64,000 nucleotides of DNA from Bacillus pseudomycoides (lineage in GTDB: Bacteria; Bacillota; Bacilli; Bacillales; Bacillaceae_G), in NCBI RefSeq assembly GCF_002551005.1, contig NZ_NVOY01000003.1:239040-303039 (forward strand). The letters run 5' to 3'. Below are positions 51,157-59,541 of this stretch, piece after piece (positions within the stretch are counted from its first letter, which is position 1; each line of letters opens with the position of its first letter). Under the pieces are notes generated by a model. That model was not told the origin of the DNA, searched no databases, and saw nothing but the letters and a program-made list of their open reading frames with translations. A program made the position numbers and the translations under genes.

Positions 51157-51996
51157 ATGAAAGTAAAAATATTAAATAAATCTGATATTTCGCAGTTATT
51201 ATCTCTTTTTGATGCTGTAGGATGGTTACACGATATTTCGTTTATGAAGGAGCAATTCGAGACATTCCTTTCCGTCGGTACTTTATTTGGTCATGATAAC
51301 GAAGGTCAGCTCGTCTCTTGTATTGCTGTTTTTCCATATAAAACAGGATTTACGTCTATTGGTATGCTTATTGTTCATCCAAATTTTCAGCGAAAAGGAT
51401 TAGGACGCTCTTTACTAAACATTTGTATAAAAAATGCTCCGCCACTACAACCTGTTACACTCATTGCAACGGATGCTGGTTCGTCTTTATATCATGCATA
51501 TGGGTTTAACACAGTGTCTTCTATTCATCGATTGGAACGAAATAGAACAACAACAAAACCTGGTTCCTTTGCTACTCGTACAATCACAAGTCAGGATCTT
51601 AACACGCTCATTCAATTCGATTACATAGCAAGCGGTGCTCATCGCCCTAACCTATATTCAATTCTGTTACACAGAGCACACCTTGCATTAAAAATAGAAA
51701 AAAATGATAGACTCGAAGCTTTCGCGTTATGTATTCGAAAAGGAGATACCTTATGTGTTACTCCCCTTATCGCTAACAATGAAGAGGATGCTTTGCATTT
51801 ACTGCTATCCATATGTAACCAATGGAACGGAACTGTTCGTATTGATGTTCCACATACACAAAAAAACTTTAGAGATAAACTGTTATCATTTGAGTTTGAA
51901 GAAACGCTGCTTTCTCCTTTCATGATCAAAAACGGAGAAAATCTCCCTGGTAAGCGCGATTTTATATTTGCCATGATGGATGCAGCACTATGCTAG
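51157..51996 (+). CDS. GNAT family N-acetyltransferase (YitH-like, two-domain)
   Basis: The 279-residue protein has an N-terminal GNAT domain with IGMLIVHPNFQRKGLGRSLL (acetyl-CoA-binding pattern Q/RxxGxG/A) at about 68-87 and a C-terminal domain like that of YitH-type acetyltransferases (about 140-275). Substrate unknown. It is divergent from phoA and a good AAGGGG SD precedes the ATG. Downstream, a lipoprotein hydrolase begins 15 bases later. Confidence 0.85.
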   Translation: MKVKILNKSDISQLLSLFDAVGWLHDISFMKEQFETFLSVGTLFGHDNEGQLVSCIAVFPYKTGFTSIGMLIVHPNFQRKGLGRSLLNICIKNAPPLQPVTLIATDAGSSLYHAYGFNTVSSIHRLERNRTTTKPGSFATRTITSQDLNTLIQFDYIASGAHRPNLYSILLHRAHLALKIEKNDRLEAFALCIRKGDTLCVTPLIANNEEDALHLLLSICNQWNGTVRIDVPHTQKNFRDKLLSFEFEETLLSPFMIKNGENLPGKRDFIFAMMDAALC

Positions 51997-52011
51997 AAAG
52001 GGGAAACCATT

Positions 52012-52890
52012 TTGAAACGATGGAAGCTTTACATGCTCAGCTGCATTATTCTCACAATATTAACGAGCTGCAGTACAATTGAAAAACAAACAAAACAAGC
52101 AACTCACGTAAAAGAAACAATTGAAACAAAACTAGAAACGAAAGAAAAAATGATTGAAATCGATGGACAAACTATTTACTTCAAACAAATCGGTAAAAAT
52201 AAACCACCTTTACTTATGCTTCATGGATTTGGAGGTTCATCAAATGGATTTAGTGATATTTATCCCGATCTAGCAAAAAACCATACCGTTATCGCTGTCG
52301 ATATTTTAGGTTTCGGCCATTCTTCAAAACCGATGGATTTTCGCTACTCCTTTCCAAACCAAGCAAACTTATATTATAAATTAATGAAAAAATTAGGCTA
52401 TGATACATTCGCTATATTAGGACACTCTATGGGCGGAGAAATTTCTTTAAATTTAACATACTTATATCCAGATGCAGTAACCCACCTTATTTTAACGGAT
52501 GCAATAGGAGCAGAAACTTTACAACACGGGAAAGGATCTCCAAAACCAAAATTATCAAATGATTTAAGTACAGTCTCTACTCCGAAAGAATTTCGCGTGG
52601 AAGAGGTAAAGAACAATCGTGACGATACAGCACATCATGACGAGCTCGGCAAAATGTGGCCGCGTCGTTTACGCATTAACGCTGATGAAATCCAATTACC
52701 AACATTACTTATTTGGGGAAGACATGATCAAAGCGTTGCCTGGCAAAAAGGCGAAACGTATCATCAATTCTTAAAAAACAGTACATTTCATATTATCGAA
52801 GAAGGCGAACATGCACCGTTTCGTCAACAGCCGAAAGAGTTTATGCAGTATGTTGATGAGTTTTTCACGAAGTATCCTAATCACTCATAA
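52012..52890 (+). CDS. alpha/beta hydrolase lipoprotein
   Basis: The 292-residue protein has a signal peptide with lipobox LTSC, a charged linker and an alpha/beta hydrolase fold. It shows the oxyanion LHGFGGSS, the nucleophile elbow GHSMGG, a late aspartate in IWGRHDQSV and histidine in EEGEHAPF. It is likely an esterase or peroxidase-like hydrolase anchored outside the membrane; the substrate is unknown. Start is TTG behind AGAAAGGGG. Confidence 0.87.
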   Translation: MKRWKLYMLSCIILTILTSCSTIEKQTKQATHVKETIETKLETKEKMIEIDGQTIYFKQIGKNKPPLLMLHGFGGSSNGFSDIYPDLAKNHTVIAVDILGFGHSSKPMDFRYSFPNQANLYYKLMKKLGYDTFAILGHSMGGEISLNLTYLYPDAVTHLILTDAIGAETLQHGKGSPKPKLSNDLSTVSTPKEFRVEEVKNNRDDTAHHDELGKMWPRRLRINADEIQLPTLLIWGRHDQSVAWQKGETYHQFLKNSTFHIIEEGEHAPFRQQPKEFMQYVDEFFTKYPNHS

Positions 52891-52955
52891 TTTTTCGCGA
52901 AAATTACCAGCAAAAGGAAAGTTATGATACAATCTGGGAAAAAGGAGGGGATGTA

Positions 52956-53402
52956 TTGCTCAGATCCAATAAAGATAATCCATATAAAAATGGATTGTAT
53001 TTAAGCATTTATAACTTATGCTATATACTTGGATCAGGTGCTCTATTAATTGGACTTGTTTGGATATTTAGTTTCATTGAAATAAAAGGTAGTTTCACTC
53101 TTCTATTTGGTCCGATTGTAATACTCTTCTCATTCCTATCAGGGATCGGTTACTTTATATTATGGATTCGATTATTAAAGAAGTACCGCCAATATGTTAC
53201 ACGCAAACCAATTTGGAATATGTTTATTATCGGTATAATTGGCGTAATTCCAAACCTATTTTTTTTCGGCTACTTTATGAGTCTTCCAAACGATGACTCT
53301 TGTTTCGGTGCAGCCTTTTTAGGAATCATCATTTTCTTTCTATCAGCAATTACGATGCTCATTCTTAGTTTAGTTATAGCAAAATCACCGCAAACTTGTT
53401 AA
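52956..53402 (+). CDS. four-helix membrane protein of unknown function
   Basis: The 148-residue protein has four hydrophobic helices (about 18-44, 48-72, 86-107, 117-141) with a short positively charged loop LLKKYRQYVTRKP between helices 2 and 3. I do not recognise a family. Start is TTG, with AAAGGAGGGGATGTA upstream. Confidence 0.75.
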   Translation: MLRSNKDNPYKNGLYLSIYNLCYILGSGALLIGLVWIFSFIEIKGSFTLLFGPIVILFSFLSGIGYFILWIRLLKKYRQYVTRKPIWNMFIIGIIGVIPNLFFFGYFMSLPNDDSCFGAAFLGIIIFFLSAITMLILSLVIAKSPQTC

Positions 53403-53434
53403 AAGGGTATCTCATGATGAGATACCCTTTTATT
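53400..53434. terminator. bidirectional terminator
   Basis: AAAAGGGTATCTCAT / ATGAGATACCCTTTT, a perfect stem with essentially no loop beyond ATG pairing, between convergent genes. It overlaps the stop of the membrane protein gene. Confidence 0.92.
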
Positions 53435-53439
53435 TCCTA

Positions 53440-54015
53440 CTATAATTGAAGTTCATATACTCCCGTCTCCTCTAAAAAATCCTCCCTTGTCAATACTTGT
53501 TTCATCACATATTGCCTATATGCTGTAATCATTCCATCATGAGAAACAATTGCCACACGTGATGTTTCTAACGTTTTACACCATTCTATGAAGCTACTAG
53601 CAGCTTTACAAAATGCAGACTCTGCAATCGTATTAATCCCATTTCTCCATAACTCTTCATTCCATTCTTCTGCTAACAAAAATTGCGAAAATAATTGCTG
53701 AATGTTCTTTTGACTTAGCATTTTGTCACAAGGCAACGTTCTTGCGTCTTCTCGATATGGAAAAATACGAGGGGAAATATACGGATGAACAACTCTCCTA
53801 CAAGTAACTTGCGCACTCCATAGCGCAGCTGTCTGTAATGTTCGGACCGTGGGACTTGCAATCAATATATCACTCCCACATAGAGGCAGTTTTTCTCGCA
53901 GCGCTAATACCTGTTCTCTCCCTTTATCCGTAAGGGATGGATGCTCTATTCGCAAACTATCTGGCAGATTGTTTGTATGCTCTCCTTCTCCGTGTCTTAC
54001 AAAAATAAGCTTCAT
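53440..54015 (-). CDS. histidine phosphatase family protein
   Basis: The 191-residue phosphoglycerate-mutase-like protein has the RHGEGEH catalytic motif (7-13), the second arginine in SPTVRTLQTA and the conserved SHDGM near residue 160. Substrate unknown. On the minus strand a hairpin CTCTCTTTTACATAAAGAGAG followed by a T run (54080-54113) lies in its leader, 65 bases upstream, and could act as an attenuator. Confidence 0.88.
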   Translation of the reverse strand: MKLIFVRHGEGEHTNNLPDSLRIEHPSLTDKGREQVLALREKLPLCGSDILIASPTVRTLQTAALWSAQVTCRRVVHPYISPRIFPYREDARTLPCDKMLSQKNIQQLFSQFLLAEEWNEELWRNGINTIAESAFCKAASSFIEWCKTLETSRVAIVSHDGMITAYRQYVMKQVLTREDFLEETGVYELQL

Positions 54016-54230
54016 ATAAAAAACCTTTCTATTTCATATTAAAATGAACGCTCTTCTTCACTTTATCCTTCTCCTCTTTACAAAAAAATCCTCTCTTTAT
54101 GTAAAAGAGAGAATCAACGTATATATAAATTTTAGGGGGAAACAGAGTAAGATAGTTCCATCCTTACAGGAGTTAAGCATCTATACAACGAATGTAATAC
54201 GTTACATAAAAATAGAAATGAGTGATAACA

Positions 54231-54725
54231 ATGATTCGCGAAATTACAGAAGCAGATGCAGCTCCGTTTTTGAAACTATGTCAAACCATTGATCAAGAAA
54301 CAGATTTTATGTTATTTGAGCCTAATGAGCGGAACTTTACGATTGAAAAGCAAAAATCTATGATTCAATCTCTTCTCTCTCCTCATAATTCAACACTTCT
54401 AGTAGCAGAGAAAGATGAGCAACTTGTTGGATATATAATTGCTCGCGGCGGAGCAGTAAAGCGAAAGCAACATGCTGCATATTTAGTCATTGGCGTACTT
54501 CAGCAATATGGCAGTCAAGGAATCGGTAAACAATTACTTCATGAAATTGAACAGTGGGCCCGCACACAACAATTACTGCGTCTAGAATTAACAGTCATGT
54601 CTCATAATGAAAGAGCGATTGCGTTATATAAAAAGATGGGATTTGTGATTGAAGGTGAAGCTGCGCATGGTGTAGTTGTTGATGGACAGCCAAGAAATGA
54701 ATATTATATGGCGAAAATCTTATAA
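54231..54725 (+). CDS. GNAT family N-acetyltransferase
   Basis: The 164-residue GNAT protein has the acetyl-CoA site VLQQYGSQGIGKQLL and a RimI-type C-terminus LELTVMSHNERAIALYKKMGF. The start is MIREITEADA, with GAGTG six bases upstream; a GTG three codons earlier is less likely. Substrate unknown. Confidence 0.87.
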   Translation: MIREITEADAAPFLKLCQTIDQETDFMLFEPNERNFTIEKQKSMIQSLLSPHNSTLLVAEKDEQLVGYIIARGGAVKRKQHAAYLVIGVLQQYGSQGIGKQLLHEIEQWARTQQLLRLELTVMSHNERAIALYKKMGFVIEGEAAHGVVVDGQPRNEYYMAKIL

Positions 54726-54744
54726 AAGACTTAGGTGATCTAAA

Positions 54745-55145
54745 ATGAACTTTTTTTTATCGATATATTGAAAGTACAGCCAAGTCAATTGTTTCTAAGC
54801 AATGATAAAATCATGAGATTGCAACAGACTTTTTCACCACCTACATTTGCTTTACATACACCGTTGCCCATTAAACAATTAGACAATAAAATTATTTTTA
54901 CAGATGGTCATACCCGTGCATATTTATATTGGCAAGCAAATATAAAAGAGGTTCCTGTCTATTGGGATGACGATCCATTACATTATGACTTATATAAATT
55001 ATGTGTAGATTGGTGTCTATCAGAAAAGATTTTTCATATCGGTCATTTACAGCATCGAAATTTACCTCATTCACAATATGAAGTTCAATGGATACAACGC
55101 TGCATAAATGCTGAAAAATCTATGACAAACTATACACTCTTCTAA
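54745..55145 (+). pseudogene. ParB/Srx-like domain protein interrupted by a homopolymer frameshift
   Basis: The frame from 54768 encodes KVQPSQLFLSNDKIM...IIFTDGHTRAYLYWQANIKEVPVYWDDD, with the DGHxR...VPV core of ParB/sulfiredoxin-like domains. It has only a TTG with no SD. Eight T residues at 54751-54758 lie between it and an ATG (54745-54747) behind a perfect AGGTGATC. One extra T would join the two: MNFFFIDILKVQPSQ. So the gene is frameshifted by one base here, by real mutation, slippage or sequencing error. I do not know the function. Confidence 0.7.
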
Positions 55146-55178
55146 TATGCGTCTCTGCAAACAGAGAACGCATATTTT
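55143..55178. terminator. bidirectional terminator
   Basis: AATATGCGT-CTCTG-CAAA-CAGAG-AACGCATATT then TTATTCTTTT. It lies at the end of the ParB-like gene and at the end of the minus-strand remnant that follows. Confidence 0.87.
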
Positions 55179-55266
55179 ATTCTTTTACCGATACAACATT
55201 TTCCCAATCTCGTTTCTCATAATAGTTTGCTGCTTCATTTATATTGTGAACCGTCTGAATTCGCGA
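55177..55266 (-). pseudogene. C-terminal remnant of an unknown protein
   Basis: On the minus strand the last 27-30 codons before TAA (55177-55179) read GSRIQTVHNINEAANYYEKRDWENVVSVKE, which looks like a real protein C-terminus. Upstream the frame is soon closed and no homologous start is visible. I cannot name the family. The bidirectional terminator at 55143-55178 fits a former convergent gene. Confidence 0.45.
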
Positions 55267-55396
55267 TCCACATATGTGCTAGAGCGTATCCATAAGAGCT
55301 GATTTGTATGAGTTAAATGATACCTCCGTATCGTTTTGATGGGGTTGTTATTTGACGTTGCTGTGCATTCGCAACATTGAGTTGATATAGTGAAGG

Positions 55397-55651
55397 CTAC
55401 GGACGTTGCTTTGGATCATTGGACCACTTTGCTTCCTTTGCTCTGAAAATTGTAATCAAAGTATGATTGTTCCAAATAATATCCCAATCAACATAATCTT
55501 TTGAAGTGAAAGTAGTTTGCTTAAAAGTAGGATGTTCTTTTAAATTTAAATGTTTATTTTCGACGGTAAAACGTCCTTCTCCTTCTATGTATGCAAGAAT
55601 ATTTTTTGACGGAGCCCATTTCCCAAGAGACAGTATTACAATTTTTATCAT
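55397..55651 (-). CDS. small hypothetical protein
   Basis: The 84-residue frame (IKIVILSLGKWAPSKNILAYIEGEGRF...TIFRAKEAKWSNDPKQRP) has plausible composition, but the ATG at 55649-55651 directly follows ATAGGG with no spacing, so initiation is doubtful. It may be a real hypothetical gene or part of a decaying locus together with the neighbouring remnant. No family recognised. The bases between 55267 and 55396 show nothing I can interpret. Confidence 0.4.
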   Translation of the reverse strand: MIKIVILSLGKWAPSKNILAYIEGEGRFTVENKHLNLKEHPTFKQTTFTSKDYVDWDIIWNNHTLITIFRAKEAKWSNDPKQRP

Positions 55652-55730
55652 CCCTATCGAATTTCCGATAAGGATTTTTTCTGTTTATGCCAAAAGAAAT
55701 GTTAAACAATTCGGAATCTTATGATAAAAT

Positions 55731-55744
55731 TAAAAGCGCTTACA
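55731..55744 (+). promoter_or_regulatory. candidate cre (CcpA) site upstream of phhA
   Basis: TAAAAGCGCTTACA matches the cre consensus TGWAANCGNTNWCA at all but the second base. It lies 72 bases upstream of the phhA start and next to a -10-like TATGATAAAAT, so it could mediate glucose repression. Confidence 0.6.
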
Positions 55745-55815
55745 TTATTTTGAAAGGAGTAACGCGTATACAACATGTAACATCTTATTTTTCCATTTAA
55801 AAGGAGGATGTATAT

Positions 55816-57570
55816 ATGACCAAAAAAACAGAAATTCCATCACATTTAAAACCGTATGTATCAAAGCAGTATTACGATCAATACACACCAGTTGATCATG
55901 CTGTATGGCGCTACATTATGAGACAAAATCATAACTTTTTAAAAGACGTTGCACATCCAGCTTATGTAAATGGATTGCAATCTTCCGGGATTAACATAGA
56001 TGCCATTCCAAAGGTAGAAGAAATGAATGATTGTTTAGCACCGAGCGGTTGGGGCGCTGTGACAATTGACGGATTGATTCCTGGTGTAGCATTCTTTGAT
56101 TTCCAAGGGCACGGGCTTCTGCCCATTGCGACAGATATTCGCAAAGTGGAAAATATTGAGTATACACCGGCTCCGGATATCGTTCACGAAGCAGCTGGTC
56201 ACGCCCCTATTTTACTCGACCCTACATATGCAAAGTACGTGAAATTGTTTGGGAAGATTGGAGCAAAAGCTTTCTCTACAAAAGAAGAACACGAATTATT
56301 TGAAGCTATTCGCCAATTAACGATTGTAAAAGAAAGCCGCACATCTACACCAGAAGAGATTATGGCAGAGGAAAAAGAAGTAGCAGAAAAACAAAAACAT
56401 ATTTCCGGTCTATCAGAAGCAGAACAAATTTCACGTCTATTCTGGTGGACAGTAGAATACGGTCTAATTGGTGATCTACAAAATCCGAAAATTTACGGTG
56501 CTGGTCTCCTTTCCTCTGTTGGTGAAAGTAAGCATTGTTTAACTGACGCAGTCAAAAAAGTACCTTTCTCTATTGAAGCATGTATTCAAACTACTTACGA
56601 TGTAACGAAAATGCAGCCACAACTCTTTGTTTGTCAGTCATTTGAAGAGCTTATTGATTCACTTGAAGCATTCTCAGAAACAATGGCATTCAAACTAGGC
56701 GGTACAGCAAGTTTAGATAAAGCACTCCGCTCTGAAAATACAGCAACAGTCGAGCTAAATAGCGGATTACAAATTACAGGAACGCTCGCTGAAATCGTAA
56801 AAGATGAAAACGGCGAAGCAATTTATATGAAAACAAATAGCCAAACGGCATTAGCAATTCACCATACACAATTGCAAAATCATTCTACAGCTGTACATCA
56901 AGACGGTTTCGGTACACCAATTGGCTTATTACAAAATGATATCGCATTAGAATCTTGTACTGATAAAGAATTACGTGCATTAAGAATCGTTATAGGTAAT
57001 AAGGCTGAGCTTATTTTTAAAAGTGGTGTACATGTAACAGGAGTAGTAAGCGATATAATTAGAAATAAGAAAAAAGTTGCTGTTATTTCGTTTACAAATT
57101 GTACAGTAACGCTGAAAGACCGCTTATTATTTGATACATCATGGGGTACATTTGACATGGCAGTTGGTTCGGCTATTATTTCTGTATTCCCCGGGGCAGC
57201 AGATCCAGCAACATTCTTCCCGGCGGATGACGAAGAAGAAGTAACACCTGCACCGCGTATTCAATCAGAACTAGAAAGCATGTACGAAACAGTTCGTAAC
57301 ATTCGAGGTGACGGTTCACTACATGAACAACATACAGAACAGATTGTAGCGATTTATCACGTACTAGAACGATTTTATAAACAAGAATGGCTACTGCGCC
57401 TTGAAATTTTAGAGTTGTTAGTAGAACATAAAGTGGAGATTCCAGAACGTGCAACATTGTTACAACAACTTTCTTCTTTCACAAACAATGAAGCGGTGCA
57501 GCGCTTAATAAATAATGGACTTGCCTTACTTCCGATAAAGGATGTGAAAAATAATGCAACGACTAACTAA
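55816..57570 (+). CDS. phhA: aromatic amino acid hydroxylase (phenylalanine 4-monooxygenase type)
   Basis: The 584-residue protein has an N-terminal catalytic domain (about 1-290) of pterin-dependent phenylalanine hydroxylase. The iron-ligand motif VHEAAGHAP (H-x4-H) lies at about 121-129 and the third ligand glutamate in TVEYGLIGD. Residues of about 300-584 form an extra C-terminal half without clear homology to the classical enzyme. It converts phenylalanine to tyrosine with tetrahydrobiopterin and O2. The dehydratase phhB overlaps by 17 bases. A good SD AAAAGGAGGATGT precedes the ATG. Confidence 0.92.
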   Translation: MTKKTEIPSHLKPYVSKQYYDQYTPVDHAVWRYIMRQNHNFLKDVAHPAYVNGLQSSGINIDAIPKVEEMNDCLAPSGWGAVTIDGLIPGVAFFDFQGHGLLPIATDIRKVENIEYTPAPDIVHEAAGHAPILLDPTYAKYVKLFGKIGAKAFSTKEEHELFEAIRQLTIVKESRTSTPEEIMAEEKEVAEKQKHISGLSEAEQISRLFWWTVEYGLIGDLQNPKIYGAGLLSSVGESKHCLTDAVKKVPFSIEACIQTTYDVTKMQPQLFVCQSFEELIDSLEAFSETMAFKLGGTASLDKALRSENTATVELNSGLQITGTLAEIVKDENGEAIYMKTNSQTALAIHHTQLQNHSTAVHQDGFGTPIGLLQNDIALESCTDKELRALRIVIGNKAELIFKSGVHVTGVVSDIIRNKKKVAVISFTNCTVTLKDRLLFDTSWGTFDMAVGSAIISVFPGAADPATFFPADDEEEVTPAPRIQSELESMYETVRNIRGDGSLHEQHTEQIVAIYHVLERFYKQEWLLRLEILELLVEHKVEIPERATLLQQLSSFTNNEAVQRLINNGLALLPIKDVKNNATTN

Positions 57571-57862
57571 TCAAGAAGTACAGGAAGAGTTAATGAAGTT
57601 AGATAAATGGACAATAAAAGATGAAAAATGGATTGAACGGAAATATATGTTCTCCGATTATTTAAAAGGTGTAGAATTTGTTTCTGAAGCGGCCAAAGTA
57701 TCAGAAGAACGCAATCACCATCCATTTATCCTTATCCAGTATAAAGCGGTTATTATTACATTGTCATCATGGAATGCAAAAGGATTAACAACACTCGATT
57801 TTGAAATGGCAAAGCAGTTTGATGAGATGTTTTTACAGAACGAAAAAGCGATTGTACGATAA
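57554..57862 (+). CDS. phhB: 4a-hydroxytetrahydrobiopterin dehydratase
   Basis: The 102-residue pterin-4a-carbinolamine dehydratase has the family motif ERNHHPFILIQYKAVIITLSSW (conserved HHP and W). It regenerates the pterin cofactor after phenylalanine hydroxylation. Its start lies inside phhA (17-base overlap), so the two are translationally coupled. Confidence 0.94.
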   Translation: MQRLTNQEVQEELMKLDKWTIKDEKWIERKYMFSDYLKGVEFVSEAAKVSEERNHHPFILIQYKAVIITLSSWNAKGLTTLDFEMAKQFDEMFLQNEKAIVR

Positions 57863-57869
57863 TTTACAG

Positions 57870-57903
57870 TGAACCAGACAGAAACTTTTCTGCTGGTTCC
57901 TTT
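57870..57903 (+). terminator. terminator of phhAB
   Basis: GAACCAG-acagaaacttttctg-CTGGTTC then CTTTT; inner CAGAAA/TTTCTG pairs extend the stem. It lies eight bases past the phhB stop. Confidence 0.8.
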
Positions 57904-57934
57904 TATGTAGCAAAACATTATAGGAGGCACATCA

Positions 57935-58069
57935 TTGAAAAAACTTATTCTCGGTGCATTTGTTGGCTGGCTGATCATTGGTTTCTTCACAGACAATTAC
58001 AATTCGAGTAACTTATTTCTTTTCATACTAGGTGCAATTTCTGGTTATCGGATTGGAAAGAATAAATAA
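57935..58069 (+). CDS. small membrane protein (two-helix)
   Basis: The 44-residue frame KKLILGAFVGWLIIGFF...NLFLFILGAISGYRIGKNK starts with TTG, seven bases after AGGAGG. Two hydrophobic segments (about 3-18 and 25-40) are joined by a short polar loop. It has the look of a genuine small membrane protein, but I do not recognise its family. It follows the phhAB terminator, so it may rely on readthrough or its own promoter. Confidence 0.7.
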   Translation: MKKLILGAFVGWLIIGFFTDNYNSSNLFLFILGAISGYRIGKNK

Positions 58070-58102
58070 TCATATTTCATACTTCTAACATTATTGAAAT
58101 GT

Positions 58103-58136
58103 AAAAAAGAAGCCCACTATTTAGGCTTCCTTTTTC
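58103..58136 (+). terminator. terminator after the small membrane protein
   Basis: AAAAAAGAAGCC-cactattta-GGCTTCCTTTTT; a six- to eight-base stem with a T tract on the plus strand. Confidence 0.8.
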
Positions 58137-58210
58137 GATTTCACACAAAAGAATAATTGATTTTTCATACGTAACACATATAAAACATTTAAAATCAATG
58201 GTTGTCTGTA

Positions 58211-58350
58211 TACACCTATAAACCGCTGCTATGCAGAAAAAACATGACCTGTACTCGCTTTCTTCCTTTGTTTTAGACCCTTGCATGTGACAGGAAAAGG
58301 CCCTGACCGCTTCTACGCATGACCAGATGCTCTCGCCCATCTAAAAAGAA
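58211..58350 (+). repeat. repeat family B, copy 2
   Basis: Begins ACCGCTGCTATGCAGAAAA, contains TTGCATGTGACAGGAAAAGG and CTGACCGCTTCTACGCATGA, and ends CTCTCGCCCATCTAAAAAGA. It aligns along its length with 27168-27312, without the final GGGG hairpin arm. No gene lies in 58070-58371. Confidence 0.8.
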
Positions 58351-58371
58351 AACCGTACAATTTTATATAGA

Positions 58372-58776
58372 TTAATCTTTTTTCAAAATCGTAGCTTTTA
58401 AGAAACGATCTACAAACCCTTCTGCTTTTACAACAAATAAATAAAGACCCATTGTTAATAACGCTAAGTCTAATTCAAATCCTGGATGTTTTCCATCTCC
58501 TAATAAACCGAACGGTCCGTTCACCTTTACAATTGCTCCAACTAAAATAAGTGCAAATAATAATCCTACGTATCTTACACCTAAGCCGATAATTAATAAC
58601 GCACCGCCAACTACCTCGACTGTTGCAACGCCATATGCAAGACCGCCTGGTAAACCAATGCTTGTAAACCAACCTGCAATATTATCGATTCCTGCTTGAA
58701 ATTTCTTTAAACCATGAGCAAAAAATATAATTCCTAATACAACTCGAATAATTAAATTACCAATATATTGATTCAT
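58372..58776 (-). CDS. DoxX family membrane protein
   Basis: The 134-residue protein has four predicted helices and the DoxX signatures RVVLGIIFFAHGLKKF and EVVGGALLIIGLGVRYVGL. The family includes quinol-oxidase-associated and redox-stress membrane proteins; its substrate here is unknown. Start is the ATG behind AAAGGAGAGAAAAG. It is divergent from a cupin regulator, which may control it. Confidence 0.9.
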   Translation of the reverse strand: MNQYIGNLIIRVVLGIIFFAHGLKKFQAGIDNIAGWFTSIGLPGGLAYGVATVEVVGGALLIIGLGVRYVGLLFALILVGAIVKVNGPFGLLGDGKHPGFELDLALLTMGLYLFVVKAEGFVDRFLKATILKKD

Positions 58777-58887
58777 CTTTTCTCTCCTTTTTGTTTTGTT
58801 ATACAAAACTTTTATTCACATTACAAAACATACAATAAATTTATTTATTCGTCAATTCATTTTTATTGAGAAAAAGTAAAAAAGATT

Positions 58888-58896
58888 TGCTATGAT
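58888..58896 (+). promoter_or_regulatory. extended -10 promoter of the XRE-cupin regulator
   Basis: TGCTATGAT, an extended -10 element, 35 bases before the ATG. A TTGAGA (58866-58871) lies 19 bases upstream. Confidence 0.6.
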
Positions 58897-58931
58897 ACAA
58901 CTATCTGTTAATAAAAAGGAGCACGATTATT

Positions 58932-59477
58932 ATGAACATCGGTTCGACAATACGTGAAATTCGCCAGCGCAGAGGAATTACAATCGCGCAAATTTGTGAA
59001 GGAACAGGCCTTTCTAAAGGATTTATGAGCCAAGTAGAAAACAATAAAACATCTCCATCTATTCTTACTCTTGAAACAATCGCTCATTTTTTAAACGTTC
59101 CTCTTCCTTATTTATTGTTAGAGCAAAAAGATCGGATGAAAATTGTAAAAAAAGAAGAACGGAAATATAGTATTTACGGAAAAGATCAACAAAAAATTGA
59201 ACATGTAGCTGAACAAGGCGGACTGCGTTTATCATTAGTAGAAATTCCTGTCGGCTTTCCGAAAGAAAACACACCGAACTCTCATGAAGGTGAAGAATGC
59301 CATCTTGTCTTGCGCGGAAAATTAGAAGTACAACACGGAGAAGATATTGCCATCGTAGAAGAAGGAGATTCGTTTTCTTGGAGCGCATGTGTACCACATA
59401 TCGTTCGTAATGTTGGTGATGAAGCTGCACTTCTTCTTATTTCAAGCCATACTGAAAATAGAAAACATGTATATTGA
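58932..59477 (+). CDS. XRE-family regulator with C-terminal cupin domain
   Basis: The 181-residue regulator has an N-terminal HTH (5-60, GTIREIRQRRGITIAQICEGTGLSKGFMSQVE-like with LSKGFMSQVENNK) and a cupin domain (about 105-175) with HEGEECHLVLRGKLEV and VPHIVRNVGDE. Such regulators usually sense small molecules and control neighbouring transport or catabolic genes. AAAAGGAGC precedes the ATG. The divergent doxX gene is a plausible target. Confidence 0.9.
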   Translation: MNIGSTIREIRQRRGITIAQICEGTGLSKGFMSQVENNKTSPSILTLETIAHFLNVPLPYLLLEQKDRMKIVKKEERKYSIYGKDQQKIEHVAEQGGLRLSLVEIPVGFPKENTPNSHEGEECHLVLRGKLEVQHGEDIAIVEEGDSFSWSACVPHIVRNVGDEAALLLISSHTENRKHVY

Positions 59478-59512
59478 AGCACTGCAAACAAATTTGTTTG
59501 CAGTGCTTTTTT
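59478..59512. terminator. bidirectional terminator
   Basis: AAGCACTGCAAACAAA / TTTGTTTGCAGTGCTTTTTT, a perfect stem of about 15 bp, directly after the regulator stop and before a convergent acetyltransferase. Confidence 0.93.
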
Positions 59513-59541
59513 ATAAATAATGAGACGAACAGGTTGTTATT

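Noticed and set aside
58077-58340. 87-codon minus-strand frame in the repeat region
   Set aside because: Falls in repeat family B, lacks an SD and is not preserved in the other copies.
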